This document shows positions 8,901-16,854 of a stretch of DNA of 64,000 nt, one piece after another (positions within the stretch are counted from its first letter, which is position 1; each line of letters opens with the position of its first letter). The stretch is from contig JAJZVU010000010.1 in NCBI GenBank assembly GCA_021845505.1, forward strand, positions 1-64,000, written 5' to 3'. Under the pieces are notes generated by a model, which had not been told where the DNA came from, did not search any database, and saw only the letters and a list, made by a program, of their open reading frames with translations. The translations under genes and the position numbers were made by a program. This DNA is from Pseudomonadota bacterium (GTDB taxonomy: Bacteria; Pseudomonadota; Gammaproteobacteria; Burkholderiales; Burkholderiaceae_C).

Positions 8901-9487
8901 CTGCTGCCCGCGGCGTACTGGCTGGCATCGATCAGGTAGAAGCCGATTCCGTCGGCGCCCGGGTTGACCCCGCCGTCGCTGCTGGTGTAGTAGGAATTCC
9001 CGCCGTAGGTGTAGGTGGTGAAGGTGACCTGGATGCCCTGGTTGGCCGAAAAGGGCACGGTGGAAATGATCGCCCCGCTTTCATTCGTGCTCTGCCCTCC
9101 GCCGTTGGTCAGGCGCAGCGCCCCGCTACCCACTGCGTCCGCCTGGGTTCCGCTTGAAGGCAGACCGACCAGCGGCAACTGGGAATTCTTGTTGGTCGGG
9201 TTGTAGCCCGCCGGCTTGGTGGTCCCCGACGGCCAGGCCTTGTAGTAATCGTCGCCCACGCAGGCCGGAATGCCGATGCCGGTGCTGCTGACCGTGGTGT
9301 TCGAGTCCCCGGCGGTCAGGCACGCGCCGCCGATCGCCACCCAGGGGTTGGTGGCCAGGTCGCCGGTGAAGTTGTCCTGCACGATATTGGCCACCTGCGC
9401 CTGGCTGGCGGCCATCGGCGCCAGCAGCGCCGACAGCAGCGCAGCCGCGCGCAGCCAGGCGAAGGGGTGGGACGGCTGTCGATCCAT
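5915..9487 (-). CDS. pilY1: PilY1-like pilus-tip protein with a lectin-like N-terminal domain
   Basis: A 1190-residue exported protein with a signal peptide at residues 1-30. From about 37 it reads as an L-type lectin/ConA-like fold: GADGIGFYLID, GDLGAFGGSLGYS, GGYIGLGIDEYGNF and GLRGPGN near 271-278, resuming near 500 and closing near 575 with FGFGGSTGGGTNVHEI. Residues 279-495 are an insert of three divergent repeats, each with a YP-x-x-YPSSL-like start and an NTC-x2-G/S-x2-W/Y motif. Residues 700-1180 resemble the PilY1 beta-propeller (NDDGFLYSVDASTGALNWGW). No canonical PilY1 calcium-loop motif was seen. It is last in the minor-pilin operon, 38 bp after pilX, where PilY1 normally sits. 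ATG 9487 has GCGAGG upstream. Role inferred: pilus assembly, adhesion or glycan binding. Confidence 0.75.
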   Translation of the reverse strand: MDRQPSHPFAWLRAAALLSALLAPMAASQAQVANIVQDNFTGDLATNPWVAIGGACLTAGDSNTTVSSTGIGIPACVGDDYYKAWPSGTTKPAGYNPTNKNSQLPLVGLPSSGTQADAVGSGALRLTNGGGQSTNESGAIISTVPFSANQGIQVTFTTYTYGGNSYYTSSDGGVNPGADGIGFYLIDASQYAAGSSYLSSNGYFAQGDLGAFGGSLGYSCSNTNSPYNGMIGGYIGLGIDEYGNFLNHNDNTNSGQTLTTANEGHQNPGEFGLRGPGNVSWAWLSANYPQYYPSSLSTSTAETAVQNTCKTGTLWNYNTASTTSPQAVQTTTAYDSCTTVQVPATSYTDLTAQYGSDYYPPVQSKNNSSGPSSYFAQRGLNDTCTGSPSYLYKYQYYGGKGHWTQTSTRVTCSTTSSTGYSVGYADLSSAYPNDYPSSLSAALQTQAVQNTCTSGYVWDYSQYALPSSPYDTGTAIPDYSVIPASVVTLPSSRPISNESATSRSQATAITYKVIVTSNGLLSFYYDYGNAVDSTTGQLQFKQVMNQVQISDSSGTPPTSYLFGFGGSTGGGTNVHEITCFEATPAARTIGSPVAPLTVTSGSLLYTLTSNPSPIAGYVDAYSLDANGTPASSATWEAGKLMSDANRSQHLYSTAADGSAVVSLSTLDTTAFALGTPSTCVPDTATIVNYTVDPNVAYSPTPTGCTAPYLGSRQVGWLLDQFSAGDYASLLMPPHDPSLLSLKGYSSYAVNEAGRSAALLFTNDDGFLYSVDASTGALNWGWMPRSFVSQLQNYTSWPYQDNFAGKFAVADASTTSTSTSGTQTTTWGTYVVGSAQGGALWYDLALDSNGAPSKVVTTFAAPQTPMPSNTTALPSGSLSYPQRQAPTVASIGGSQYGAFVVNATSSGATATTLVEFNVATGASTSATIPATTAGIGSGNYVTSNVFYDPNSGVLFFGTSDGKVYSMSFTGSASTDVGNIASLGSTEDLKAVQFVGYQELGSQPYLWATSTDTITVFGINSAGWSPLWASAPGNAYSYGSGTWSPVTAASSSGSSSGSTSASQPTSLQASATITDLPVVVDGVLVVPAYVPPSAGAQACNIQGEGYYDFFSLNNGAFPTTPITHYVLVKGTLTSQTVTADLSLGEGKPYSPSISLSGTALPAYGSTEQTQTPGSPLLFSRAGLNTVVQWRIH

Positions 9488-9525
9488 GGACGTGCCTCGC
9501 TTGCTGCCGGGTCGCGGTGGCGCGC

Positions 9526-10083
9526 TCAGCGCACGCACAGCTTGTAGACCGCCTCGGTGTCGGTCGTCACCTGCTGGCGCGCGTCCAGCGTATGCACCCA
9601 GATGTCGTAGTAGACCGCGGTCAGGCCCTGGGTGTTGCAGGCCTGACTGTCGGTGCGCCCGGTGGGTTGCACGAACACCCAGGCGGTCTGGCTGATGTTC
9701 GAGGGCGAAGCGGTGGTCAACGTGGCCTGCGCGCAGGTGTCGCTGGTGGTCGACCCGCTCATGCAGGTCGACCAGTAGGCGGCGGTCGGCGGCTGGGCAT
9801 CGGCGGCGCTGATATCGAGGAACCAGGCCTTGCCCTGGGCGGAGATTTCCAGCGGGGCGTTGACCGCGGTGGTGCCGATCTGCGAGACGATCCACTGCAG
9901 CGCCAGGTCGCTGGCCTGGGTGTTCTTCTGGCGTTCGCTGAAGCGATCGGTCAGCGTGGTGTCGGTCACCCCACTGCGCAGCGCGAACAGCGCGCCCAGG
10001 AAGATCAGCAACAGCGCGATCAGCGTGTAGATCAGGATCGCCCCGCGCTGGGCGGGCGGGCGACGGGACCGGCTCAGTTCCAT
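9526..10083 (-). CDS. pilX: Type IV pilus minor pilin, PilX-like
   Basis: A 185-residue protein with a short basic leader ending in QRG, followed by the hydrophobic helix AILIYTLIALLLIFLGAL. Like other PilX/GspK-type proteins it lacks the Glu at position 5 of the mature helix, which fits a tip minor pilin rather than a bulk subunit. The C-terminal half contains several Cys (including CMSGSTTSDTC) that may pair. The ATG at 10083 overlaps the pilW stop (10 bp shared), indicating translational coupling. Identity rests on the leader type, the size and the position between pilW and the pilY1-like gene; overall sequence similarity is low in this family. Confidence 0.75.
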   Translation of the reverse strand: MELSRSRRPPAQRGAILIYTLIALLLIFLGALFALRSGVTDTTLTDRFSERQKNTQASDLALQWIVSQIGTTAVNAPLEISAQGKAWFLDISAADAQPPTAAYWSTCMSGSTTSDTCAQATLTTASPSNISQTAWVFVQPTGRTDSQACNTQGLTAVYYDIWVHTLDARQQVTTDTEAVYKLCVR

Positions 10084-11321
10084 GTCGTGTCCCTCAGCTG
10101 CACGATCACCGTGCTGACCTGGAAGTGGCGGTGCGCCTCGGCCGCCGACACCGCGTAGTCGCTGAAGGAGTCGACCAGCTTCGATCCGCTGGCCGGCTCG
10201 GGAATGCTGATGCTGGCCGGTGCGGTGTAGCCGCGGTCGTCGTACAGGCTGCGGGTGACCACGGCCAGCGCGACCGAGACCACCTGGTCGGTCGCGGGAT
10301 TGACGTCCGACCATTTCTTGAAGCTCGGCGCGGTGCCCGCCGCGGCTCCCTGCGGCACGGTGCCGAACAGCGCCTGCAGGCTCACCACGCCCGGGGCGAT
10401 CGCGTCGCTTTCGATCAGCTGGTCGGTCAGGCCGCTGTACTCGCTGCGCATCAGCACCGGGTAGCCGCTGCTGTTGTCGATCCAGTATTCGTCGATGTGC
10501 ATCGCGTCCTGCGAGGCACCGAGGTCGATGACCCGCGCATGCTGCAGTTGGCCGACCCCCAGCGTGCCGTAGCTGCTGGGAATCTCGGCGCCGAAGCCGC
10601 TGTAGCCGCCGCTGGGCATGTAGGTCCCGCCCGGGGTGCTGGTCATCGAGCCGGTTCCGATCGAGGAGATCGGCACCCGCATGCACACCAGGCCGCCTTG
10701 CATCGGCACCTGCAGCAGCGCCATGTCGCCGGCCGTCAGCCCGCTGACGGTACTCAACTGCAGCTGTCCATCGGCCATGGTCGCGTTCGACCAGCTGCCG
10801 TAGGCCGCGGTGGCGATCGGCGCCGGCAGCAAGGTGCCGCTGGTATCGCCGACGACATACTGGGGCACCGAGGGTGCGGCGGCGGTGAGCAGCACGTCGG
10901 TGGCGATTCCCGAGCTCGCCGAAGGATAGGTCGGGGAGTCCGCCGCGGGCTGCGAAGCGGTCGCGAAAGGCAGCGCGGTGCCGTGGGTCTGGGTCTGTGC
11001 CCACACCGGGTAGACGGTGGGCCCCTGGCCGCCGAGCGCGGAGTCCTGGGTCAGGGTCAGCGCGCACTGCGACTGCGCGGCGCCGAGCATGAAACCCGCG
11101 CTGCCGACGTCGCGTGTCAGCAGGGTCAGCATCGCCCGCACGTTGTTGTTCAGCGCTCCGAGGGTCGCGGCATTCTGGTTGCTGCTGGTCGAGAACTCCA
11201 GCACCCCGAGCACCGACAGCGACAGGATCAGCGCCACCGCGAGCGCGACCATCAGCTCGACCAGGGTCACCCCGGCCTGGCGCAGCACGCCGGGCTCAAC
11301 TGTGGATACCGATCTGCGCAT
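10074..11321 (-). CDS. pilW: Type IV pilus minor pilin, PilW-like
   Basis: A 415-residue protein with a prepilin leader (MRRSVSTVEPGVLRQAG) followed by VTLVELMVALAVALILSL, the class III signal recognised by prepilin peptidase PilD. The conserved Glu5 is present. The long C-terminal domain of about 380 residues is larger than that of major pilins and agrees with PilW. Its start overlaps the pilV 3' end by 26 bp and its stop overlaps pilX by 10 bp. It should assemble with PilV, PilX and the PilY1-like protein into the priming or tip complex in the inner membrane and periplasm. The C-terminal domain has no recognisable enzymatic motif. Confidence 0.82.
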   Translation of the reverse strand: MRRSVSTVEPGVLRQAGVTLVELMVALAVALILSLSVLGVLEFSTSSNQNAATLGALNNNVRAMLTLLTRDVGSAGFMLGAAQSQCALTLTQDSALGGQGPTVYPVWAQTQTHGTALPFATASQPAADSPTYPSASSGIATDVLLTAAAPSVPQYVVGDTSGTLLPAPIATAAYGSWSNATMADGQLQLSTVSGLTAGDMALLQVPMQGGLVCMRVPISSIGTGSMTSTPGGTYMPSGGYSGFGAEIPSSYGTLGVGQLQHARVIDLGASQDAMHIDEYWIDNSSGYPVLMRSEYSGLTDQLIESDAIAPGVVSLQALFGTVPQGAAAGTAPSFKKWSDVNPATDQVVSVALAVVTRSLYDDRGYTAPASISIPEPASGSKLVDSFSDYAVSAAEAHRHFQVSTVIVQLRDTTWN

Positions 11322-11751
11322 GGAAGGTCTGCGAACGTTGGACCGAGCCGTCGGTCCAGGACAGGACCGCGGTGATGCCGCAACTCTGCGACGAGCAGGC
11401 GTTGCCCAGCGCGTCGTTGCCGGGGGTGACGCTCACCGACAGGCTGGGCACCGCGGTCTGCGCCTGGGTCAGCCAATCCTGCAGCGCAGTGGTGGGCATG
11501 TTGCTGGGGACGCTGACCCCGGAGACGCTGAGGGCGGACAGGCCGCCCTGGTCCTCGGCCAGCACCGCCATCAGGCTGTCGGCCGCCGACTGCACCGCGA
11601 TCACCGTCTGGTTCTCGAAGGGCGCCGGCGCGGCGCGCACGTACAGCGCGGCCAGCCCGAGCAGGCCGAAGGAAAAGATCAGCAGCGACACCAGCACCTC
11701 GATCAGGCTGGCGCCGCGCTGGCGAGGGTGCGGGCGGGGGTCAGGACGCAT
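11296..11751 (-). CDS. pilV: Type IV pilus minor pilin, PilV-like
   Basis: A 151-residue protein with the leader [13 protein letters not shown] and the pilin helix ASLIEVLVSLLIFSFGLLGL. This carries the Glu5 and the SLIEVLV pattern characteristic of PilV. The globular part includes the AAPAPFENQ and AADSLMAVLAED segments seen in PilV/PilI-type proteins, with two Cys near the C terminus (ACSSQSC). It overlaps the fimT/gspH-like gene upstream by 11 bp and pilW downstream by 26 bp. It probably acts as a minor pilin in the tip complex. PilV identity is well supported by the helix and gene order. Confidence 0.83.
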   Translation of the reverse strand: MRPDPRPHPRQRGASLIEVLVSLLIFSFGLLGLAALYVRAAPAPFENQTVIAVQSAADSLMAVLAEDQGGLSALSVSGVSVPSNMPTTALQDWLTQAQTAVPSLSVSVTPGNDALGNACSSQSCGITAVLSWTDGSVQRSQTFHAQIGIHS

Positions 11752-12268
11752 GGCTCGGGTTGGCCACGATGCTGCCGGAGGCGAAGACCTGGAAGGACGA
11801 CACCGAGCGGCCGTTGCTGTACTGCACGATGCCCACCGGAGCGCCGGTGACGATGCCGATGGAGTTGAAGCTCAGGGTCGACTGGCAGCTGGCGCTGGTG
11901 CCGCCGGTGGCCGTGAGGCTGCAGGCCACTCCCGGGTCGTCGGCCTGCAGCTGGCTGGCCGACAGCGAATGGGCGGCCACCGTGCTGCCCTTCACGCTGG
12001 TCGTCCACGAGCCGTCGGCGGCCAGCTTGATGGTCACCGGCGACTGGCCGGACAGCGCCTGTCCCTGCGCCCAGGCCATGTCCTGCGCGAACTGGTTGGT
12101 GACATCGCTGCCGTGCTGGCTTTGCAGCAGGCCGACGAACGACGGCACCGCGACCGCCAGCAGCACCGCCATCACCACCAGGGTGAGCAGCAATTCGACC
12201 AGCGTGAAACCAGCCTGCGACCCCCGCCGGCGCCGCCACCCCGCCGACAGGCGTTCACTGCACCGCAC
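11741..12268 (-). CDS. FimT/GspH-family pseudopilin
   Basis: A 175-residue protein with the prepilin motif QAG followed by [24 protein letters not shown], and a GspH/FimT-type globular domain with two Cys ([15 protein letters not shown]). The only upstream start is GTG at 12268, which overlaps the 3' end of pilE by 14 bp. The GTG start and overlap point to coupled, probably modest translation. FimT/FimU proteins are minor pilins and in some bacteria bind DNA for natural transformation. Whether this one does is unknown, although the C-terminal region contains few of the Arg/Lys residues such a role would need. Confidence 0.8.
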   Translation of the reverse strand: MRCSERLSAGWRRRRGSQAGFTLVELLLTLVVMAVLLAVAVPSFVGLLQSQHGSDVTNQFAQDMAWAQGQALSGQSPVTIKLAADGSWTTSVKGSTVAAHSLSASQLQADDPGVACSLTATGGTSASCQSTLSFNSIGIVTGAPVGIVQYSNGRSVSSFQVFASGSIVANPSHAS

Positions 12269-12686
12269 AATCGCCCTCCTGGTCGCGGGTCCAGCAGCTC
12301 GAATTGCCGGCCCAGCCGCTGCGCGTACTGGTCGTGGCTGCGCTTCCGGCGCTGCTGAGGCTGAAGCTCAGGCCCTGCGCCGGGCCGATTCCGGTCGCGG
12401 TGATCTGGTAGGTGGGCGGCGGACCGCTGGCCGATGTGCAGGTGATCGGGAAGAACGGAGCCGACACCGGATTGGCGCAACTCGTCGGGTAGGCCTCGTT
12501 GTCCTGGGCATACTTGCGCAATTCCTGCGCCTGCTGCATCAACGCGTCCTGCGCGGCGTGCATATACCCTCGCAGCACGTAGTTGTTGTAGGCGGGTATT
12601 GCGATCGCAGCGAGAATCACAATGATCGCGACGATGATCATCAATTCGATCAATGTGAAGCCGCGCTGACCGGTCGATTCCGCCAT
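12255..12686 (-). CDS. pilE: Type IV pilin, PilE-like
   Basis: A 143-residue type IV prepilin. The short leader MAESTGQRG precedes [20 protein letters not shown], with Glu5 and the conserved [18 protein letters not shown] segment. Two C-terminal Cys (in [13 protein letters not shown]) form the likely D-loop, with another pair further in. It starts the minor-pilin operon, as in several betaproteobacteria where pilE is a minor pilin next to fimT, pilV, pilW, pilX and pilY1. The ATG at 12686 has only a weak GGGAC upstream. Being first and non-overlapping with anything upstream, it should be preceded by the operon promoter within 12687-12832. Confidence 0.85.
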   Translation of the reverse strand: MAESTGQRGFTLIELMIIVAIIVILAAIAIPAYNNYVLRGYMHAAQDALMQQAQELRKYAQDNEAYPTSCANPVSAPFFPITCTSASGPPPTYQITATGIGPAQGLSFSLSSAGSAATTSTRSGWAGNSSCWTRDQEGDCAVQ

Positions 12687-12832
12687 CTGTAAAGTCCCGC
12701 GTGGCCGGACGACATGCCCGGCAAAACGCCCCCGTCGGGCCGATGCGGCCCGTTACATGCGGGACATTAGCTGTTTTTCGGCCGTCAATCCAGCAACAAA
12801 CCGGCATTCCTGCCGCAAAGCTGCCGGGCCAT

Positions 12833-12849
12833 GGTGTTTTGGAGACACC
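12833..12849 (-). terminator. Small hairpin after the methyltransferase gene
   Basis: On the minus strand GGTGT and ACACC pair across a seven-base loop, about 24 nt after the methyltransferase stop and before the pilE promoter zone. The stem is short and has no U-tract, so it may only be a weak terminator. Outer CCGGG and CCCGG segments could extend it with mismatches. Confidence 0.3.
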
Positions 12850-12873
12850 CGGCCGACGCCGCGCGACGGCCGT

Positions 12874-13905
12874 TCAGGCGCGCGCGACGATCACCACCTC
12901 GGCGCCCTGGGCAAACGAATGCACCTGCGCCGGCATCCCGACCGATTCGAAGGCCTGCACGATTTCCTGCGGGCGCAGGAGGTGGTTTCCCTGCACGTGC
13001 TCGGTCAGGTTCTGGAAAGCCATGCGCTGGTAACCCGGCTCGCGCAGCGCGGCGCGCTCGCCGGGCCATGCGGGTTCCCACACCATCGCGTAGCCGCCGG
13101 GCTTGAGGTTGGCGCGCAGCCAGCGGAACAGCGCGTCGGGATCCCTTTCCCAGACATGGTGCAACGCGCGGTTCATCGCGATCAGGTCGGCCGGCTCGGG
13201 CAACTGCAGCTCGTGGATGTCGCCCTGCACGAAGCGCAGCCGTGCGCCCAACCCCTCGTCCTCGGCGAGTCGGCGCGCCTGCTCGATGTTCTGCGCGAAG
13301 CCGTCGATCCCCAGCCCGCGCAGCCCGGTGCAGCGCCGCGCCAGCGCCCGCAGGTACCAGCCGTTGCCGCAACCCAGGTCGACCGCCAGCCCGCCGCGCG
13401 AGTCGACCTCGCCGAACGCTTCGATCGCCGGGCAGATGGTGTTCTCGAACATCGAGCCGAAATCGGCCTCGAGCATCGGGCCGAACCACGGCAGCACGGT
13501 TTCGCGTTCGGCCAGCACCTGCTCGCCCGGGCGCTCGCCGCTGCGCATCAGCGCTGCGGCGCGCTCGGCCATGTGCGCCGACAGCACCGACCGCACCGCG
13601 ATGGACATCAGCGTGCCGGGCTGGCTGGGGCACATCGCCTGGCCGGCCGCGGCCAGGCGGAACTCCCCGTCCTGCTCGTCCAGGTACCCGAAGGCATACG
13701 CGGCGTCGCACCAGCGAAGGACATAGCCGGGGTCCATGCGCGCCGCCGCCGCCAGGCGGGGCGCTGCGGCCGCGCCCAGGCCGTGCAGCGACTCGAACAG
13801 CCCGTTGACCACTCCGATATAGGCGACGTTCAGGCTCATCGCTCCCTGCGCCTGCTGGCGCAGCCTGGCGCGAAGTTCGTCGTGGGGTGCTGGGGTGGCG
13901 CTCAT
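12874..13905 (-). CDS. Class I SAM-dependent methyltransferase with N-terminal helical domain
   Basis: A 343-residue protein. Residues 1-115 look like a helical or winged-helix dimerisation domain, as in small-molecule O-methyltransferases. From about 165 the SAM fold begins with AVDLGCGNGWYLRAL (motif I), then LGIDGFAQNIEQAR (motif II), FVQGDIHEL, and NRALHHVWERD (motif IV region). No DNA- or RNA-binding motif is visible, so a small-molecule substrate is likelier. The ATG at 13905 has no strong Shine-Dalgarno. It is divergent from cydA across 192 bp and upstream of the pilin operon on the same strand, separated by 187 bp. Its substrate and any link to neighbours are unknown. Confidence 0.8.
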   Translation of the reverse strand: MSATPAPHDELRARLRQQAQGAMSLNVAYIGVVNGLFESLHGLGAAAAPRLAAAARMDPGYVLRWCDAAYAFGYLDEQDGEFRLAAAGQAMCPSQPGTLMSIAVRSVLSAHMAERAAALMRSGERPGEQVLAERETVLPWFGPMLEADFGSMFENTICPAIEAFGEVDSRGGLAVDLGCGNGWYLRALARRCTGLRGLGIDGFAQNIEQARRLAEDEGLGARLRFVQGDIHELQLPEPADLIAMNRALHHVWERDPDALFRWLRANLKPGGYAMVWEPAWPGERAALREPGYQRMAFQNLTEHVQGNHLLRPQEIVQAFESVGMPAQVHSFAQGAEVVIVARA

Positions 13906-13994
13906 GGTGCGGGGTCGCTCGGAGTTCTGTCCAGGACCATACTCTAGCGGGCATCGCGAAACGGCGTTGCGCCCTTGCGCCGCCGCTGGAGAAT

Positions 13995-14036
13995 TTGCGA
14001 TCGGTCAAGACGGGTAGCCTGATGTGTCCTTATGTT
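13995..14036 (+). promoter_or_regulatory. Candidate FNR/ANR site and -10 box for cydABX
   Basis: TTGCGATCGGTCAA at 13995-14008 matches 7 of 10 defined bases of the FNR/ANR consensus TTGAT-N4-ATCAA. TATGTT at 14031-14036 matches 4 of 6 bases of TATAAT. If transcription starts near 14043, the dyad centre falls at -41.5, the class II activator spacing. Oxygen-responsive control is common for cytochrome bd genes. The match is imperfect, so this is a prediction. Confidence 0.45.
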
Positions 14037-14097
14037 CACGGATGTAAGGGAGCCGCGCCGGATCGGGCGCGGCCGCCGCCTGCTGCCGGGAGCCCCC

Positions 14098-15705
14098 ATG
14101 ATCGACCCGACCGTCGTCGCATTGTCGCGCTGGCAATTCGCCGCCACCGCGCTCTACCACTTCCTGTTCGTCCCGCTGACCCTGGGAATGAGTTTCATGC
14201 TGGCGGCGATGGAAACCATCTACGTCACCACCGGCAAGCCCATCTACAGGCAGATGGTCGACTTCTGGGGCAAGCTGTTCCTGATCAACTTCGCGCTCGG
14301 CGTGGCCACCGGGTTGACGATGGAATTCGAGTTCGGAACCAACTGGTCCTTCTATTCGGGCTTCGTCGGCGACATTTTCGGCGCGCCGCTGGCCATCGAG
14401 GGCCTGATGGCCTTTTTCATGGAGTCGACCTTTATCGGCCTGATGGTTTTCGGGTGGAAACGCCTGAGCAGGCTGCAGCACCTGCTGGTGACCTACCTGG
14501 TCGCGCTGGGCTCGAACCTGTCGGCGCTGTGGATCCTGGTGGCCAACGGCTTCATGCAGGACCCCCAGGGCGCGCATTTCAACCCGGTGACCCTGCGCAT
14601 GGAACTCAGCAGCCTGCCGGCGCTGATCTTCAGCCCCGACGCCCAGGACAAGTTCGTCCACACCAGCATCGCCGGTTATGTCACCGCGGCGATTTTCGTC
14701 TGCGGAATCAGCGCCTGGTACATGGCGCGGGGCCGGCATCTGGAACTGGCCAAGCGCTCGTTCCGCGTCGCCGCACTGTTCGGGGTGCTGGCCAGCCTCG
14801 GGGTGATCACCCTGGGCGATGCGCTGGGATTCATCGGCGCGCAGGCCCAGCCCTCGAAACTGGCGGCGATGGAAGCCATGTGGAAGACCGAAAAGGCCCC
14901 GGCGCCGTTCAATGTCATCGCCTGGCCTTCGCAAAGCCAGCACCGCAACCTGTTCGCGCTGCAAGTTCCCTATGTGCTGACCCCGCTGCTGACCCACAGC
15001 CTGGACCGGCAGGTGCCGGGGATCGAGGACATCGTCGCCGACAACGCCAGGCGGGTGCGCAACGGCATCCCGGCGGTGCAGGCGCTGCGCGTGCTGAGCA
15101 AGGATCCGGGCAACGCCCAGGCGCTGGCGCAGTTCGACGCCCACCAGAAGGACCTGGGCTACGGCTTCCTGCTGCAGCGCTACGCACCGGACGGCGATGT
15201 CGCCCAGGCCACCCCCGAGGACATCCAGAAGGCGGCCTGGGACACCATCCCGAATGTGTTCGCCGAATTCTGGGCCTTCCGGCTGATGGTGGGCTTCGGC
15301 CTGCTGATGCTGGGGTTCTTCGTCATGGCCACCATCTACACGGTGCGCAACGAGGTGCACCGGCAGCGATGGTTCCTCCAGCTCGCGCCGTGGATGATCC
15401 CCATCCCCTGGCTGGCCTGCGAGATGGGCTGGATCACCGCCGAGGTCGGGCGCCAGCCGTGGACGGTGTACGGACTGCTGCCCACCTGGATGAGCGCCTC
15501 CACCCACAGCGTGGGCTACATGGCCTTTTCCCTCATCGGCTTCGTCACCTTGTACACGGTGTTCATCGCCGTCGAGATGTACCTGATGGTGCGCTTCATC
15601 CGCCTCGGACCGCAGCAGCATGGGGGCGGCCGGGCGCCGACGCCGCTGCCGGGCCATGGCGGGGGGTTGGCGGCCGCCGGGACGATGATGCGCAGGGAGG
15701 ATTGA
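14098..15705 (+). CDS. cydA: Cytochrome bd ubiquinol oxidase subunit I
   Basis: A 535-residue membrane subunit of the quinol-oxidising terminal oxidase. His21 in ALYHFLF corresponds to the heme b595 ligand, and GWITAEVGRQPW is the diagnostic CydA quinol-binding and heme segment. Multiple hydrophobic helices run through the protein. It oxidises ubiquinol and reduces O2 to water with high affinity. The ATG at 14098 was chosen because the protein then begins in the family-typical way (MIDPTVVALSRWQF) and has GGGAG upstream; a longer reading start at 14032 lacks this. It is followed by cydB after 2 bp. The Q-loop region is of ordinary length for proteobacterial CydA. Confidence 0.96.
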   Translation: MIDPTVVALSRWQFAATALYHFLFVPLTLGMSFMLAAMETIYVTTGKPIYRQMVDFWGKLFLINFALGVATGLTMEFEFGTNWSFYSGFVGDIFGAPLAIEGLMAFFMESTFIGLMVFGWKRLSRLQHLLVTYLVALGSNLSALWILVANGFMQDPQGAHFNPVTLRMELSSLPALIFSPDAQDKFVHTSIAGYVTAAIFVCGISAWYMARGRHLELAKRSFRVAALFGVLASLGVITLGDALGFIGAQAQPSKLAAMEAMWKTEKAPAPFNVIAWPSQSQHRNLFALQVPYVLTPLLTHSLDRQVPGIEDIVADNARRVRNGIPAVQALRVLSKDPGNAQALAQFDAHQKDLGYGFLLQRYAPDGDVAQATPEDIQKAAWDTIPNVFAEFWAFRLMVGFGLLMLGFFVMATIYTVRNEVHRQRWFLQLAPWMIPIPWLACEMGWITAEVGRQPWTVYGLLPTWMSASTHSVGYMAFSLIGFVTLYTVFIAVEMYLMVRFIRLGPQQHGGGRAPTPLPGHGGGLAAAGTMMRRED

Positions 15706-15707
15706 TC

Positions 15708-16841
15708 ATGGACCTGTACCTGGGATTGAAGGTGCTGTGGTGGCTGTTGCTGGGCGTGCTGCTGATGGGCCTGGCGATCATGGTCGGAATGGACATGGGG
15801 GTCGGCACGCTGCTGCGCTTCGTCGGCCGCAACGACACCGAACGTCGGGTCTGCCTGAATGCCATCGGTCCGCATTGGGACGGAAACCAGGTGTGGTTCA
15901 TCCTCGGCGGAGGAGCGATCTTCGCGGCCTTCCCGTTGATCTACGCCACCGCGTTCTCCGGGCTGTACATCGTGATGCTGCTGCTTCTGTGGACCATGAT
16001 CGTGCGGCCTCTGGGTTTCGAGTACCGCAGCAAGATCGCCTCCCCGAAGTGGCGCGATGTCTGGGACTGGGCGCTGCTGGTCAGCGGCGCGGTGCCGATG
16101 ATCGTCTACGGCGCCGGCATGGGCAACATGCTGCTGGGCGTGCCCTTCCACTTCGAGTGGGACCTGCGCTCCTACTACACCGGCAGCTTCATCTACCTGC
16201 TCAACCCCTTCGCGGTGCTGTGCGGGCTGCTGTCGCTGGCGCTGTCGATCCACATGGGGGCGTCGATGCTGATGGGCCGCGCCGGCGGCGCGATCGCCGA
16301 GCGCTCGCGCACCGCGGCCTCGGGCGCGCTGGTGGTCGGGCTGCTGGTGTTCACCGTGTGCGGCATCTGGGTGGCGTCGATGCCGGGCTACGTGCTGCAG
16401 GGCGGCCCGGCGCCAGCCGCCGCGCAGACCCCGCTGCAGCAAAGCGTGTCCATCCAGGCCGGGGCCTGGCTGGGCAATTACCGCGCCCATCCTCTGCTGT
16501 GGATCGTTCCGCTGCTGGGCTACGCCGGCATGCTGCTGGGGCTGCTGGCCATGCGCCTGCGCCGTCCGGTGCTCGCCTGGTGGAGCGGGGCGCTGGCGTG
16601 GATCGGGGTCATCGGCACCGCCGGGGTCGCGCTGTTCCCCTTCATGATGCCCTCGAGCAGCGTTCCCGCGCAAAGCCTGACGGTGTGGAACGCGGTGTCC
16701 AGCCAGACCACCCTGCTGTGGATGACGGGCTTCGCGCTGGTGTTCGTTCCACTGATCCTGTGGTACACCAGCTGGGCGTTCTGGGTGATGCGCGGGGTGG
16801 TCGATGCCGGTGAGATCGAGCACGACGAACACGCCTATTGA
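15708..16841 (+). CDS. cydB: Cytochrome bd ubiquinol oxidase subunit II
   Basis: A 377-residue integral membrane protein with eight or nine hydrophobic helices. It has the CydB-specific GPHWDGNQVWFILGGGAIFA segment, FRP-like IVRPLGFEYRSK, and a C-terminal LWYTSWAFWVMRG. It forms the heterodimer with CydA that carries hemes b558, b595 and d. The ribosome binding site AGGGAGGA lies inside the end of cydA, and the ATG is two bases past the cydA stop, so the two are translationally linked. The protein is of usual length and no key segment is missing. Confidence 0.96.
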   Translation: MDLYLGLKVLWWLLLGVLLMGLAIMVGMDMGVGTLLRFVGRNDTERRVCLNAIGPHWDGNQVWFILGGGAIFAAFPLIYATAFSGLYIVMLLLLWTMIVRPLGFEYRSKIASPKWRDVWDWALLVSGAVPMIVYGAGMGNMLLGVPFHFEWDLRSYYTGSFIYLLNPFAVLCGLLSLALSIHMGASMLMGRAGGAIAERSRTAASGALVVGLLVFTVCGIWVASMPGYVLQGGPAPAAAQTPLQQSVSIQAGAWLGNYRAHPLLWIVPLLGYAGMLLGLLAMRLRRPVLAWWSGALAWIGVIGTAGVALFPFMMPSSSVPAQSLTVWNAVSSQTTLLWMTGFALVFVPLILWYTSWAFWVMRGVVDAGEIEHDEHAY

Positions 16842-16854
16842 ACCGGGAACGACC

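Noticed and set aside
5744-9157. A very long open frame on the plus strand opposite the pilY1-like gene
   Set aside because: It is an antisense frame caused by high GC and lack of stop codons. The composition is Arg/Gly/Ala-rich with no domains, whereas the minus-strand protein has recognisable folds and a signal peptide.
12815-12831. A sigma-54-like promoter on the minus strand upstream of pilE (TGGCCCG then TTTGC)
   Set aside because: The distance between the GG and GC elements is two bases too long for sigma-54, so it was not called.
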